Assembly (NCBI RefSeq): GCF_003255815.1
Contig: NC_037689.1
Span: forward strand, 50,855,355-50,919,354
From: Theropithecus gelada
Lineage: Eukaryota > Chordata > Mammalia > Primates > Cercopithecidae
Direction of reading: 5' to 3'
DNA: 64,000 bases
Below, one piece after another: positions 35,866 to 47,004 of this stretch (the stretch's first letter is position 1; every line of letters begins with the position of its first letter). Below the pieces are notes generated by a model that was not told the origin of the DNA, did not search any database, and saw only the letters and a program-made list of their open reading frames with translations. The translations under genes and the position numbers were made by a program.

Positions 35866-36345
35866 TCCCAGCATTTTGTTAGGGCGAGGTGGAAGGGTCA
35901 CTTGAGCCCAGAAGTTTGAGACCAGCCTGGGCAACAAAGTGAGACCCCATGTCTTTAAAAAAAAAAAAAAAAAAAAACAACAAAAAACCAGGCATGGTGG
36001 CACTATAAATTATAACGACTAAATGTGAACACTCATAGTTCTTTAATTTGATCGTATTACCACTTAATTCGTAGCTTTGAAGGAAATAGCCATTACATTA
36101 GATGGCACATTACTTTTAAGATGCAACCCAATTTTCAAAATGTTAAAATGGAAAAAAAACGTTAAAGGGTGATTCTAAGAACATGCATGTTACTTGGTGC
36201 TACTTAGGAGGCTGAAGCAGGAGGATCACTTGAGCCCAGGAGTTTGAGGTTACAATGAGCCACGGTATTCTGTCCTGGATGACAGAGTGAACCCCTGTCT
36301 CTAAAATAATAATAATTATTATTATTATTATTATTTAACTAAAAT
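35866..36345 (+). mobile_element. AluJ-type element interrupted by the 178-bp copy
   Basis: Left arm 35866-35960 ('cagcattttgttagggcgag' on), a long A-rich middle, start of the right arm ('ccaggcatggtggcac' to 36003), then the foreign segment, then the right arm again from about 36185 ('gctacttaggaggctgaagc') to a tail of AAT/TTA units at 36306-36336. Confidence 0.88.
36010..36188 (+). repeat. Inserted copy of 33529-33706 within an Alu
   Basis: The segment reads 'ttataacgactaaatgtgaa' to 'ctaagaacatgcat' and aligns with 33529-33706 in the same orientation. It interrupts the Alu right arm between 'gtggcac' and 'atgc', with little or no loss of Alu sequence. No A tail and no convincing target duplication are visible, so it does not look like retrotransposition. 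Confidence 0.88.
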
Positions 36346-38063
36346 AAACCTAAAAAATAAAAAAAAATGCAATGGTTAGTGAAATAGCACTTTTGTGAGG
36401 AGAGCGGTAATAGCCCTGCATATATATGGTTCAAGAAAAGGAAAATGGTCTTAATCCACCTTGTGTTAAAGGAATTTTTAAAAAACTACTTTATTCAATA
36501 AAGATTCATTATTTTAAGGATATGTAAACTTTCAAATATAAATTAAGTCTACTTCTGTCTTTAAAATTTCATTGGATATAAATTATGTTCAGTTTCAGTT
36601 ACTACCTGTGTATGGACACATTGTAAAATCTCTGAATACTATGTGAAAGCATTTTAACACTCATTCCTTTATACTTCAAAATTTACATTTGTACGTACTT
36701 CCTTGTATTTTTATATGTGTTCATTTGACCTCATCTAAAATGTGGCCACGTAATATTTTTATATGCCCTTTCGTGCTTACCACAATACTGTGTACATGAC
36801 AACTATTCTGTACATATTTAACTGTAAAAGTCTTATGTATGGCATCTGTATCTTTGCTGCCTTAAAGATACGGGATCCAACTAGCTTCGTAGAATTGCAA
36901 AAGAAGAAAAACTCACTTTCAGAAGTCACGCGAGATTGGAAAATCATCCTGGTCTTACCCAAGGAGGTATATTGTTGAGAAACTTACATGTCCATCAGTT
37001 TCTTGTACTGTAGTTTGAAATCAAGAAACGACCTCCGTTTCTTATACAAGTAGTTTGAAATCAGGTTGTCAAGTTTCATTCTACCCTGCTAGAATGTACA
37101 AGAATCCAAAGCAATAATGTAATTTATACATTTCAAGAGGCTAGTGCCAAATTGTATCAGCAAATTGGTCGTAAGTCTCCAACTGGAATAAAGTGAGTGA
37201 TTGTTGGGCAATGTAGTCCTGCAGTGCCAAATTCTTGTATGCATTCCTTCTTAAAAAGAAGCAAAATAAGCCTTTCCTATAGAATTTCCACTTCAAGATT
37301 CCATCATCGGCACATATCAAATACTGTGGGCAATGCTGAAAGTAAAAGCAAGGACTCGTATAAAGTGTTTTGTTGCTGAAATTAAAAATAGTTGTCACTA
37401 TTTTCAATATCAAAATCCTATAGTTTTTGACAGGTTTAAATTCTCTCTTGATTCATTTTAGAATAGGGTCATCTTTCTATACTTCTTTGACATTTTAAAA
37501 AAGAAGTAATTTGGCTAGGAATTGAGTGTTTCAAGCCATCTTGGCCGTTTGCACCCTAAAATTTCAGTAACACTGTCAGGTGAATCAGTTCTTCGGAGCT
37601 GGAAACACAAAGAAGAAAATTATCAAAGAATTAATTAAAATCTTTTCTTGAATGAGAAAATTGACATTATCTACTACTTATATAAAGAAACTACATTGTG
37701 GATTAACCCTGAAATTCGTACTTGGAAAGTTTATTCCAGTGTGTTTCACTGAAATTTAAATTCATGACATTTGAAAAATGTAAGTTATAATTAAACACTG
37801 AGAGTAATTCTTGTGGTTATTATATATTTGTTAAGTATTTCATGGCAAATGTGACCAGCAAATCTGTTAAATTAAATACTTAGGAGTAAATTTACTTTCA
37901 CTTTCTGTGGAAACATTTGGATTACCCTAACAGTAAAAGTAACAGATTGAAAATATAATATTATTTATTTTCAACTTTTATTTCAATATATATGCCTGTC
38001 AAATGCCAATGAATAATAATCATATTTGATTGTCAAAGCTCATGGAATGGTACACCTAAGATT
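36346..38063. other. AT-rich single-copy stretch
   Basis: A short imperfect tandem repeat lies at about 37010-37065 ('agtttgaaatca' twice, about 45 bp apart). No gene. Confidence 0.5.
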
Positions 38064-38077
38064 TGTACATTTCTTTT

Positions 38078-38384
38078 TTTTTCTTTCTTTCTTTTTTTTC
38101 TGAGACGGAGTTTCACGTTTGTTGCCCAGGCTGGAGTGCAATGGTGTGATCTCAGCTCGCCGCAGGCTCTGCCTCCCGGGTTCAAGCAATTCTCCTGCCT
38201 CAGCCTCCTGAGTAGCTGGGATTACAGGCATGCACCACCACACCCAGCAAATTTTGTAGTTTTAGTAGAGACAGGGTTTCTCCATGTTGGTCAGGCTGGT
38301 CTCGACCTCCCCTACCTCAGATGATCTGCCCACCTCATCCTCCCAAAGTGCTGGAATTACAGGTGTGAGCTATCATGCTCGGCC
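38078..38384 (-). mobile_element. AluS-type element
   Basis: Full-length reverse Alu with a T/C tail. Flanked by tgtacatttctttt (38064-38077) and tgtatatttcttta (38385-38398). Confidence 0.94.
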
Positions 38385-38398
38385 TGTATATTTCTTTA

Positions 38399-40660
38399 TA
38401 TATGAAGTTTGCATTAAGAGAGCATGAATTTTGAACTCTGGTGAATGATATGTTTGCTGAAGTGTTTTAAGGGTGAAGAATACTGATGTCTGCAACTTAC
38501 ACTGAAATAAAATGGAGCGATATTTGGATAAAAGGATGAATAGATGAGTGTGTGTGTGTGTGTGTAATAAAGCAAATATAATACAATTTATTATTGAACC
38601 TTGATGGTGGGTATATGGGTGTTCACTGTAAAATTCTTCCAACTTTTCTGTATGTTTGAAAATTTTTCATAATAAGATGCAAGGAAAAAGCTTCAAACAT
38701 GCTTGAATTATAATTCTATAATGATGTATTAATATTAAAATACTGGAAGTACTCCTGCTTTATCAAAGTTACTTACATTCAAAAATATTGGTTTTTGTCA
38801 TCTTCAAAGCATGTAATAGGAATTTTTAAAATTACGTATTAAAAATAAAACTTTTAATATTTGAAACTTAAATCTCACATGGCACTGTTCCTATTATGGA
38901 TTTTGGGAGTTAGATCTGTAGCTACATATGGTATCTTCTTTCAGTGGCTCATACATACAGGACTTCAATTTGTAGTTCCCTCACTAAAAACAAACAGGCT
39001 CTGATGAAACCTATCTTGATAGGGACATCTGAAAGTGTTGATGAATGCCAAGGACTCTAATGGAAAACAAACAAACAATAATAAAAAATACTGTTTGTTT
39101 TAAAATTCTAGTAAAATGGAATTAGACTACATGATAGCATTAATCCCATTTACTATGCCAACATTTAAGATGGAATCTGTGGTTTATTATCTGGTTTGCC
39201 TATTTTTTGTTAAATATAAGGAACAGTTTAGTACTTTTTAAAGGATGACATGCAATAATAGCTCAAACTTTAATACCCATTAATGAACATCCATAAAGAA
39301 AACAATTCAGTACCACTTAAAAATCATTTGAATATCAGTCATCCATAATACGATGAACACATTTGATAGAGAATATGTGAATAGAAGTATATGTGAATCA
39401 GTTTTATTCTATCTACAGATGCTGAATGGCATAGGGAATTGTGGGTCTCATGAAATTTTCTCAGAAGTACCCAGAGGGTCTTCACTACCAGATTGATAAA
39501 CACAACTTTTTGGTTCTTTGCCCACACAGGGAACTTTTCTAGAAAAGTTTCAAAGAATACATGCCTAAACATGAATCCTGGAAAAGAAAAGCGATCTTCT
39601 AAATTTGAAAAGGAAAGGTTTATGTGGCTCTCACGTGAAATACCCTCTGGCAAGGGAGTAGGTACATGATGGAAATACATGGATTTTCACTGAAGAAATG
39701 AAAATATAAATTGCAAAGTAAACTTCATTTATACTATTGAAATATTCAACTGAGGAAAATACATTACTTTTAAATTAGAGGAAGCAAAGGCACATGACAG
39801 TTTTTTACAGGTCATGTCATTCTCTCATTTCCTTTCTATTGAAATTAGTTGAGCTTTTCTTTGTCATAATGAGTGTTGCCACAGTTTACACCTGCCATTC
39901 TGACTTTTGGTAGACCACCTGTTGAGAGGAATTTTTTTTTCATTCTGTTATCTACATCATGGAAAAACTTAACACAATCCATGTGAAGAAGAAACAAATA
40001 TATACTTGTAATGTTCACACAAATATAAAAATATAACTTAGGAGTCCACCTAATGCTAGAATTTTTATCGCATTTTAGTGTTATGGAGTTTTAAAATTTC
40101 CATGTGACTTAATAGCTGGAAGGAAGCATTAATATTTAAATATGAATTTCAATACCAAAGATAAAGCAAATTAATACTTTTGAATGAATATTTTAAATTC
40201 CCTAATGAGAAGACAATTGCATAAAATTAAGTATGTATTTTAGTTTGAAGGACTAAATCATTCATGATACATGACCGTACTACCTACCTTATTCATCTTT
40301 TTGCTAAATATTTCCAAATTAATTCTTGAAGTCAGTTCTCAGCACATATCAACTTTTACTGTTGTGGTGGGTGAGAGAGTGGAGAATCAAGCTTTAAGGT
40401 GAATATATAATTTACCATGTGAATATTGCCAGGAGTTAAAATGACCTTTAAACTTTGTGTGAATTGCCTATTTCAATATTTATGGATTTTGTATATGCAA
40501 CCCTGTATAGTAATTATCAAGCATACTAAAGTTTTAGAACTACCAAGTTAAACTTAAGAACCCAAGGAAGTCTATTTTGCAGATATTTAGACATTCGATT
40601 ATTTGCTTTACAAATAACTAAGAAATACGTAGTGATGAATAAGAGATGGATAGGTGATCC
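38399..40660. other. AT-rich single-copy stretch
   Basis: A (GT)n run lies at 38547-38565. A 113-codon open frame on the minus strand at 39339-39680 has no recognisable product. No repeat recognised. Confidence 0.5.
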
Positions 40661-40666
40661 TATAGC

Positions 40667-40872
40667 TAAGCTGTTCAGTACCGTAGCTGTTAGCCATCTG
40701 TGGCTACTTAAATTTAAGTTCATTATAATTAAACAAAATGGAAAATTTGGTTCATCAGTCACAGCAGCCAGATTTCAAGAACTAACAGCCAGATGTGCCT
40801 AGTAGCTTCATATTGAACAGCACAGAAAGATATTTCTATCATTGCAGAAAGTTCTACTGAAGAGCATTGTTC
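40667..40872 (-). mobile_element. MER58-type hAT-Charlie relic
   Basis: 'gctgttcagtaccgtagctg', 'ttagccatctgtggctactt', 'cattgcagaaagttctactg' and 'agcattgt' follow antisense MER58 from end to end. Confidence 0.75.
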
Positions 40873-41270
40873 TCAACTGTTCACCTCCCTGTGATTTTAT
40901 CTATTTTGTTAAAAGATCAGACTTCTAAAAATGTAACACATTGTTTTGAGAATTATAGAAGCTATTTGAGATTCAAGTTATCTGATAGAAAAAGTTGAAC
41001 ATATTTTCGATATTGTATTTTCTAAAAATAGCTAGTATTTTTAAAACAAGAGTACTTAATAAGAATTATTGATATGGTACTACACATTCTTTGTCATTAA
41101 AAAAGTGGTCAGCGCATGGGGAAAAAAAATGTATATAGTTTAATTAAAAATCACTTTTCCTTTCCTAAAATTATTCTTTAAATTGTGGTTTACAGGTTTG
41201 ATTATAACAACCATCTCAATGCCTGCATGCAAATAGCTAAATATTGTTGACTGATCTCATTTTAAATTCA
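40873..41270. other. AT-rich single-copy stretch
   Basis: No gene or repeat recognised. Confidence 0.45.
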
Positions 41271-41274
41271 TAGC

Positions 41275-43485
41275 CACAATAATTCTCATAGGAGATTCAG
41301 CCTCTCCAAGCACCAAGCATCCTATTCCATTTCCATTTCCTATTCTCTAAACTGATTTCACACCTTCTACTCTCTTAAAACCTCCTTCTCACAACAGTTT
41401 TGTCTTCTTTTTACTTCACTGAGGAAAAGAAATATGACACCCCATTTCCCTCATTTTTTCATCTGCAAATCTACATTCTCCTCTTCCCACTTTTTTTTTT
41501 TTTGGAGAAGGAATCTCCCTCTGTTGCCTAGGCTGGAGTTCAGTGGTGTGATCATAGCTTACTTATTGCAGCCTTGAAATCCTGGGTTCAATAAATCCTC
41601 CCACCTCAGCTTCCTAAGTATCTAGGATTACAAGTGCATGCCACCACACCTGGGTAATTTTTTAAATTTTTTTGTAGAGACAAGGTCTCACGTTGCCCAG
41701 GCTGGTCTTAAATGCTTGGCCTCATGTGATTCTCCTGCTTCAGCCTCCCAAAGAACTGGGATTACAAGTGTGAGCCACTGTGCCCAGTCTAAATTTACAT
41801 TCTTGGCCTGCCTTTCAGTGTTACTGGAATTGACAGGTTTACCTGTTCTCATATCACGTCCAGCCTTTCCCCTTGGACTCTGGATTTCATTTACTTTTAA
41901 TTTATTCATGCATTTTCTTTTGAAATTATCTCTCTCCTCCTTCAGTATCAATTTTTTGTATGTGTCTATAAATATGTTCTGCTGTTTTCTAACTTTAAAC
42001 CCAAACAAAAATAAGCTCTTTTGATTCTCTTCTCTCTTTCGGGTATTACCTTGTTTTTCTACTCTCCTTGCTACATGCAAACACACATCCAAATCTAGAA
42101 GGAATTATTCATACTTTTCATTGCCATTATTTACCTCATATTCTCTTTTCAACTTAGTTCATCAGGGCTGCCATGACATAGGCTGGTTTTCCTTCCTTCT
42201 TTCCTTCCTTTTTTTTTTTACTTTCTTGTTTTTGTCCCCTATGGTCACATGACTATTGGATTGCCAAATTGAATGGCCATGTCTCTGTTCGTCCCATACT
42301 TGATCCCTCCACAGAATTTGGCACAGTTGACTACTTGCTCCTTCTGGAAAACTGTCTTCTTTTGTACTGAGCCACATAAAATCATCCTGGCTTCCTCCCC
42401 TTCTCAGTTTCCTTTTTTCATCATTTCTGTACCCCCAAATGTTAGTGTCAGTCCTAGCTTCATACTTTTTTTTAGATTAAATCATCCAATCTAATGTTTT
42501 TAAAATGCTAACTATACGCAAATGACCCTCAATATATTTTTGTATTTAATTCTAACTTATCTCTTCAACATGAGGCTTTTTTCCCCTTAAACAGCTTACT
42601 TGACATACCCATGGGAGTATGTATCTAATATGAATGTCAAACTTAACATAAACAGATCTTTTGATTTTTTTCCATCAGACCTCCCAGAATAAACAACAAA
42701 CAAAACTGCTGAGCCCTCACTGACTAATTTGTTCCATTATGACCCAATGACTAATGTCAAATTTATAAATGCTTTTGTAAACTTCATGTCTAATCATCAG
42801 TGAATCTTGTCTCCTGTACCTCGCATTCCCCAAATCTGTTTCTTCATTATCACTACCTTATCTCAACCCCTATTACTTCTCACCTAGACTGTTGCAATTA
42901 TTTCCTGTCATGTCTTTTTACTTTTGTCACCATACAATTAAATCTCCCTTCTTCCTCTACAGATACACTAATCTTTGACAAGGTAGAACAAGTAATTTTA
43001 CTCCAATGACTTCCCATAACCCTAAGGCAAAGATCTGAATATTTTAACCTGGTCTACAAAATCCTTCATGTCCTAATCTCTGCCTAGCTTTTTACTCTAC
43101 GTCATTCCTTTTCCCACTTCCATCTCAGGCCAACTCCTACATTAGTATCTTTATGTAGTTAGTAGATGTTTCTCTGCATGAAATGTTCTTACTTCAGATC
43201 ATCTCTATGCGGGCTTCTCCCTTAATTGATACTTTCTCAGAAATCTTAATTAAGTGATACTTTCTTAGAAATGCCTTTCCTGAACTAACGAAAGTAGGAA
43301 CAGTCACTCTCAATCACTTCAGCCTATTACAATTATCAGTGTGGAACTTATGCCCTCTAAAATCTTTCTTATTTTATTTATATACTGATTCATTATCTAT
43401 CTTTATCTGCCCAAAATAATCTCCATTTTATCTCCACTGTCTGGAGCTTTGCCTGGTCTAGAATCTGAAGTCTTTGTATGAATTA
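41275..43485 (+). mobile_element. Long L2 (CR1-like LINE) relic, RT region to 3' part, with AluJ inside
   Basis: Landmarks in L2 order: 'ttacttcactgaggaaaaga' (41414), 'tttggcacagttgactactt' (42316, from the RT domain), 'aatgtcaaacttaacataaa' (42632), 'ctcacctagactgttgcaat' (42879) and 'atgacttcccataaccctaa' (43005, 3' region). About 1.9 kb without the Alu. It once encoded a reverse transcriptase and is now heavily diverged, with many stops. Confidence 0.75.
41491..41789 (-). mobile_element. AluJ-type element
   Basis: Reverse Alu, T tail then 'ctgttgcctaggctggagtt'. Old-type bases ('atcatagcttact'). Possible target duplication aaatctacattct (41467-41479) and aaatttacattct (41791-41803). Confidence 0.9.
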
Positions 43486-43633
43486 AATAAGGATGAAAAG
43501 AAACTGTACTGTTTTACTGTTTTTTGTTAGAAGTATCAGGGAATATTTAACTATTTGAAGTTATGGGACTACCAAAGATACTCCTTTTGGTTGACACATT
43601 ACTGAGACAAACACCAGTGATATGAAATTTTCA

Positions 43634-43969
43634 TATAGTCATGCATCACTTAACAACAGGCATATGTTCTGATGAATGCATTCTTCGACAATTTTTTTTG
43701 TTGTGCAAACATCAGTGTGTACTTACACAAACATAGACAGTATAGCCTACTACAAATCTAAGCTATATGGTAGAGCCTATTACTCCTGCCAACATGGTAC
43801 TGTAGAATACTGTAGGCAATTTGAATGCAAAGGTAAGTAATTGTGTATCTTAACATTTCTTAACATAGAAAAGGTACAATTCAAATGCAATATTATAACC
43901 TTATGCTACTGCTATCATATTATGTGGCCTGTTATTGACAGATACATTGTCATTCTGTTCATGACTGTA
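43634..43969 (+). mobile_element. Short non-autonomous DNA transposon, family not assigned
   Basis: The ends are inverted: AGTCATG at 43637-43643 and CATGACT at 43960-43966. The interior contains 'gtgtacttacacaaacatag', 'agtatagcctactaca' and 'aacatagaaaaggtacaatt', which I recall from a repeated family in mammals but cannot name. It is about 335 bp with no open frame. Confidence 0.6.
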
Positions 43970-45219
43970 TTGGCACCAGGTTGTGGCCGTTTCCAATCTA
44001 TTGTCTCCCACTCCTCTCATTCTTTACTGAAGTCACCAGGGTAGTAGCAAATCACTGGAACCAGACCTATAATATATCCCACTTGCTATCTGTGACTGTT
44101 CTGAGAAACATGTGTTGAAAGGCAGCTAGGCTTCCTGATGATTATTTAGTAGCAGTCTTTCTTCACTGAACAACAGTGAATAATATCTTTGATCTCTGCC
44201 ACCAAGAAATAAACAGAACCCATCAGGAATTTAATCCCTGGGAATGATTTTCACATTTCCTGGTATAGATGTTTGATTTTGAAGCTCATATGGTTTGCAC
44301 AATAAATATTTACCTCTTTATGTCAAAATACATGTTAAATCATTTTTATGGTTGGTATGAGGAATTTGTGAAGCAATCCCATACTTTTGTTATTACTGTG
44401 TTGTTGGAAGAGGACTTCTCACACCTTAACCTCATTAATAGTTTTTCCTGTGTGTTAATGCAACAAAATGGAAGTAAAAAGATATATTTTGTTTTCATTT
44501 ATTTTATTCACCTGAATCTATCCAGAGGGAAAGCACTGGAAGTGTTTTCTTTTTAAGAGTGTTAACTTGTATTCTTGGCAAGATCTCATCAAAAGCTTAA
44601 ATAACGAAGGTAAGAGTCAGTATTCTGTGGACAGCTTAGCTCTACACTAGACCTTCTTTCCGTCTTGCTAGTTATTTTCCAGTTAACGGAAATCTTATAG
44701 ACAGAAAAGCTCGTGTTAACTTCTCCCGTATGGTATTATGTCAACAATCCTTACTCTAATCCTTGATGCAGCTCTTTACCTAAATGTGAGAGAGATGGAG
44801 AACCACAGCTGCCAACAATTCAAAATATAACATGCAGTAGCTATTTTTTAAAAAAGCATTTTTACTTGATCTCATAAAAATATCATCTTAAAGGGTTTTT
44901 GAAAATTTGTGATTTTGTCTCTTTTTAAAAATTATTGAGAAAACTATTGAGTCTGAAGTAGGTCTCTAAAATACATCTTGTCTTATTGTAAAGTAATGTG
45001 ACTGACCTTTTGTGTGAATTTTAGAATTAATTTTTTCACTTTATAGATTCATTACATAGTGGCACTTTATTTAAGCATTGCATCATTACTGTAACCCTTT
45101 ATATTTCCTTGGGGCATCATGTATAGAGTGTCTGTTAGCTTTAACTCATTTCTAAAAGATTAACTTCTTAGAATAAGAAAAATACTGAAAACTCTTGAAA
45201 GTAAGTTAGAAACTTGACC
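43970..45219. other. Single-copy stretch
   Basis: No gene or repeat recognised. Confidence 0.45.
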
Positions 45220-45225
45220 ATGATT

Positions 45226-45558
45226 TTTTTTCATTTTTATTTTTTATTTTATTTTTATTTTTATTTATTTATTTTTTTGAGACTGAGTCTCACTCTGTCA
45301 CCCAGGCTGGAGTGCAGTGGTGCAATCCCAGCTCACTGCAAGCTCCGCCTCCCGGGTTCACACCATTCTCCTGCCTCAGCCTCCTGAGTAGCTGGGACTA
45401 CAGGCGCCCGCCACCACGCCCGGCTAATTTTTTGTATTTTTAGTAGAGACGGGGTTTCACCGTGTAAGCCAGAATGGTCTCCATTTGCTGATCTTGTGAT
45501 CCACTCACCTCGGCTTCCCAAATTGCTGGGATTACAAGTGTGAGCCACCACGTCCGGC
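45226..45558 (-). mobile_element. AluY-type element with an ATTTT tail
   Basis: The tail is a run of TTTTA and TTTA units (about 45235-45277), then a full reverse Alu ending 'accacgtccggc'. T tracts follow on both sides, so the target duplication (tgatttttt) is only suggestive. Confidence 0.93.
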
Positions 45559-45790
45559 TGATTTTTTTTTTTTTTTTTTCCCTGCAAAACCAGCTGAGGG
45601 AGGTCTTTGGGTTTCCAAGCAAATACCAGCTATAAGCATCATTGGATGTTTTGGGGGGGTAGGTTTTTTGAAAATGTGTATGCAGGTAATAATGAGCAAT
45701 ATTACATATGTATTTTAACTACTTAGACTAATTGTTTAAATTTGGTTAACAAATCTATTAAGGAAATGGCTTGCATTATTCTGTCTTTTC

Positions 45791-46080
45791 TTTTTTTTTT
45801 TTTTTTTTTGAGACGGAGTCTCGCTCTGTCGCCCAGGCTGGAGTGCAGTGGCCAGATCTCAGCTCACTGCAAGCTCCGCCTCCCGGGTTCCCGCCATTCT
45901 CCTGCCTCAGCCTCCCGAGTAGCTGGGACTACAGGCGCCCACAACCGCGCCCGGCTAATTTTTTGTATTTTTTTTAGTAGAGACGAGGTTTCACCGTGGT
46001 CTCGATCTCCTGACCTTGTGATCCGCCCGCCTCGGCCTCCCAAAGTGCTGGGATTACAGGCGTGAGCCACCGCGCCCGGC
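45791..46080 (-). mobile_element. Young AluY of Old World monkey type
   Basis: Reverse Alu close to consensus, with 'gtggccagatctcagctcac'. A short deletion removes about 12 bases of 'gttagccaggat' between 'caccgtg' and 'gtctcgat'. Flanked by ttctgtcttttctttt (45779-45794 and 46081-46096). Confidence 0.95.
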
Positions 46081-46096
46081 TTCTGTCTTTTCTTTT

Positions 46097-46689
46097 CTAA
46101 ACAGTGTTTCCTTAACAATTAATTCTAACAAGTCTTGGAACCATGAGCACTTTCTTTCCTCCTGTCACCATGATTGATCCCTATTTTGTTGGAAAGTGAA
46201 AATTGAGCAGTTTTAACTCTAAAGGCTAACATTATAGAAAAAAATTTCAACTCAATTTGGTGGTAAATGCTATGTATGAAAATATTTAGAATTTAAGTAC
46301 TTCTCTTTACAGACAAAATAATTTATTTTCAGTGTATTATGAACAAACTTCCTAGTAGGGTATGTAAATGATTCACTTTTAAATTATGATTATTTTGTTC
46401 CAAATTCCATTATTAAAATTAGTAAGTGTAAAGTATGACTTTTAAGCAATATTTCATTAGCTATCATTAACAAGTATTTAACCACCTTGTTTCAAATTAG
46501 TTAGCTAATGAGGTATAAATTATTAAATCAAACTTGAAAATTTTATTTGGACAAGTATTGTATAGTTAATTTAAAATGATTACAATGTAATTGAATTGTT
46601 ATTCAATATTTAATATTTTATTGCCTATAAAAATAATAGCCATACAAATTCATTTTTCAAATGGTGTTATCTGTGCTATATTTAAAATA
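46097..46689. other. Very AT-rich single-copy stretch
   Basis: No gene or repeat recognised. Confidence 0.45.
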
Positions 46690-47004
46690 GGCTGGGCGCG
46701 GTGGCTCACGCCTGTAATCCCAGCACTTTGGGAGGCCGAGGCGGGCAGATCATGAGGTCAGGAGATTGTGAACATCCTGGCTAACACGGTGAAACCCCAT
46801 CTCTACTAAAAATACAAAAAAAAAAAAAAAAAAAAATTAGCCGGGCAGGTAGTCCCAGCTACTCTGGAGGTTGAGGCAGGAGAATGGCATGAACCTGGGA
46901 GGCGGAGTGGCCAGTGAGCCAAGATCACGCCACTGCACTCCAGTCTGAGTGACAGAGCGAGACTCTGTCTCAAAAACAACAACAACAAAAAATAAATAAA
47001 TAAA
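46690..47004 (+). mobile_element. AluY-type element
   Basis: Plus-strand Alu, 'ggctgggcgcggtggctcac' on. It has an unusually long A tract in the middle linker (46815-46836), a small deletion around 'gggcaggtagtccc', and an AAC/AAAT-unit tail. Confidence 0.94.

Noticed and set aside
39339..39680. 113-codon minus-strand open frame
   Set aside because: No known motif, no similarity that I recognise, no promoter or splice context; its length is possible by chance in AT-rich DNA.
45742..46118. Open frames on both strands over Alus (also at 2466, 7515, 14243, 19350, 23490, 34369, 49281 and 60233)
   Set aside because: They are translations of Alu sequence (for example 'RLECSG' or 'HSPASAS'), a standard artefact, not genes.
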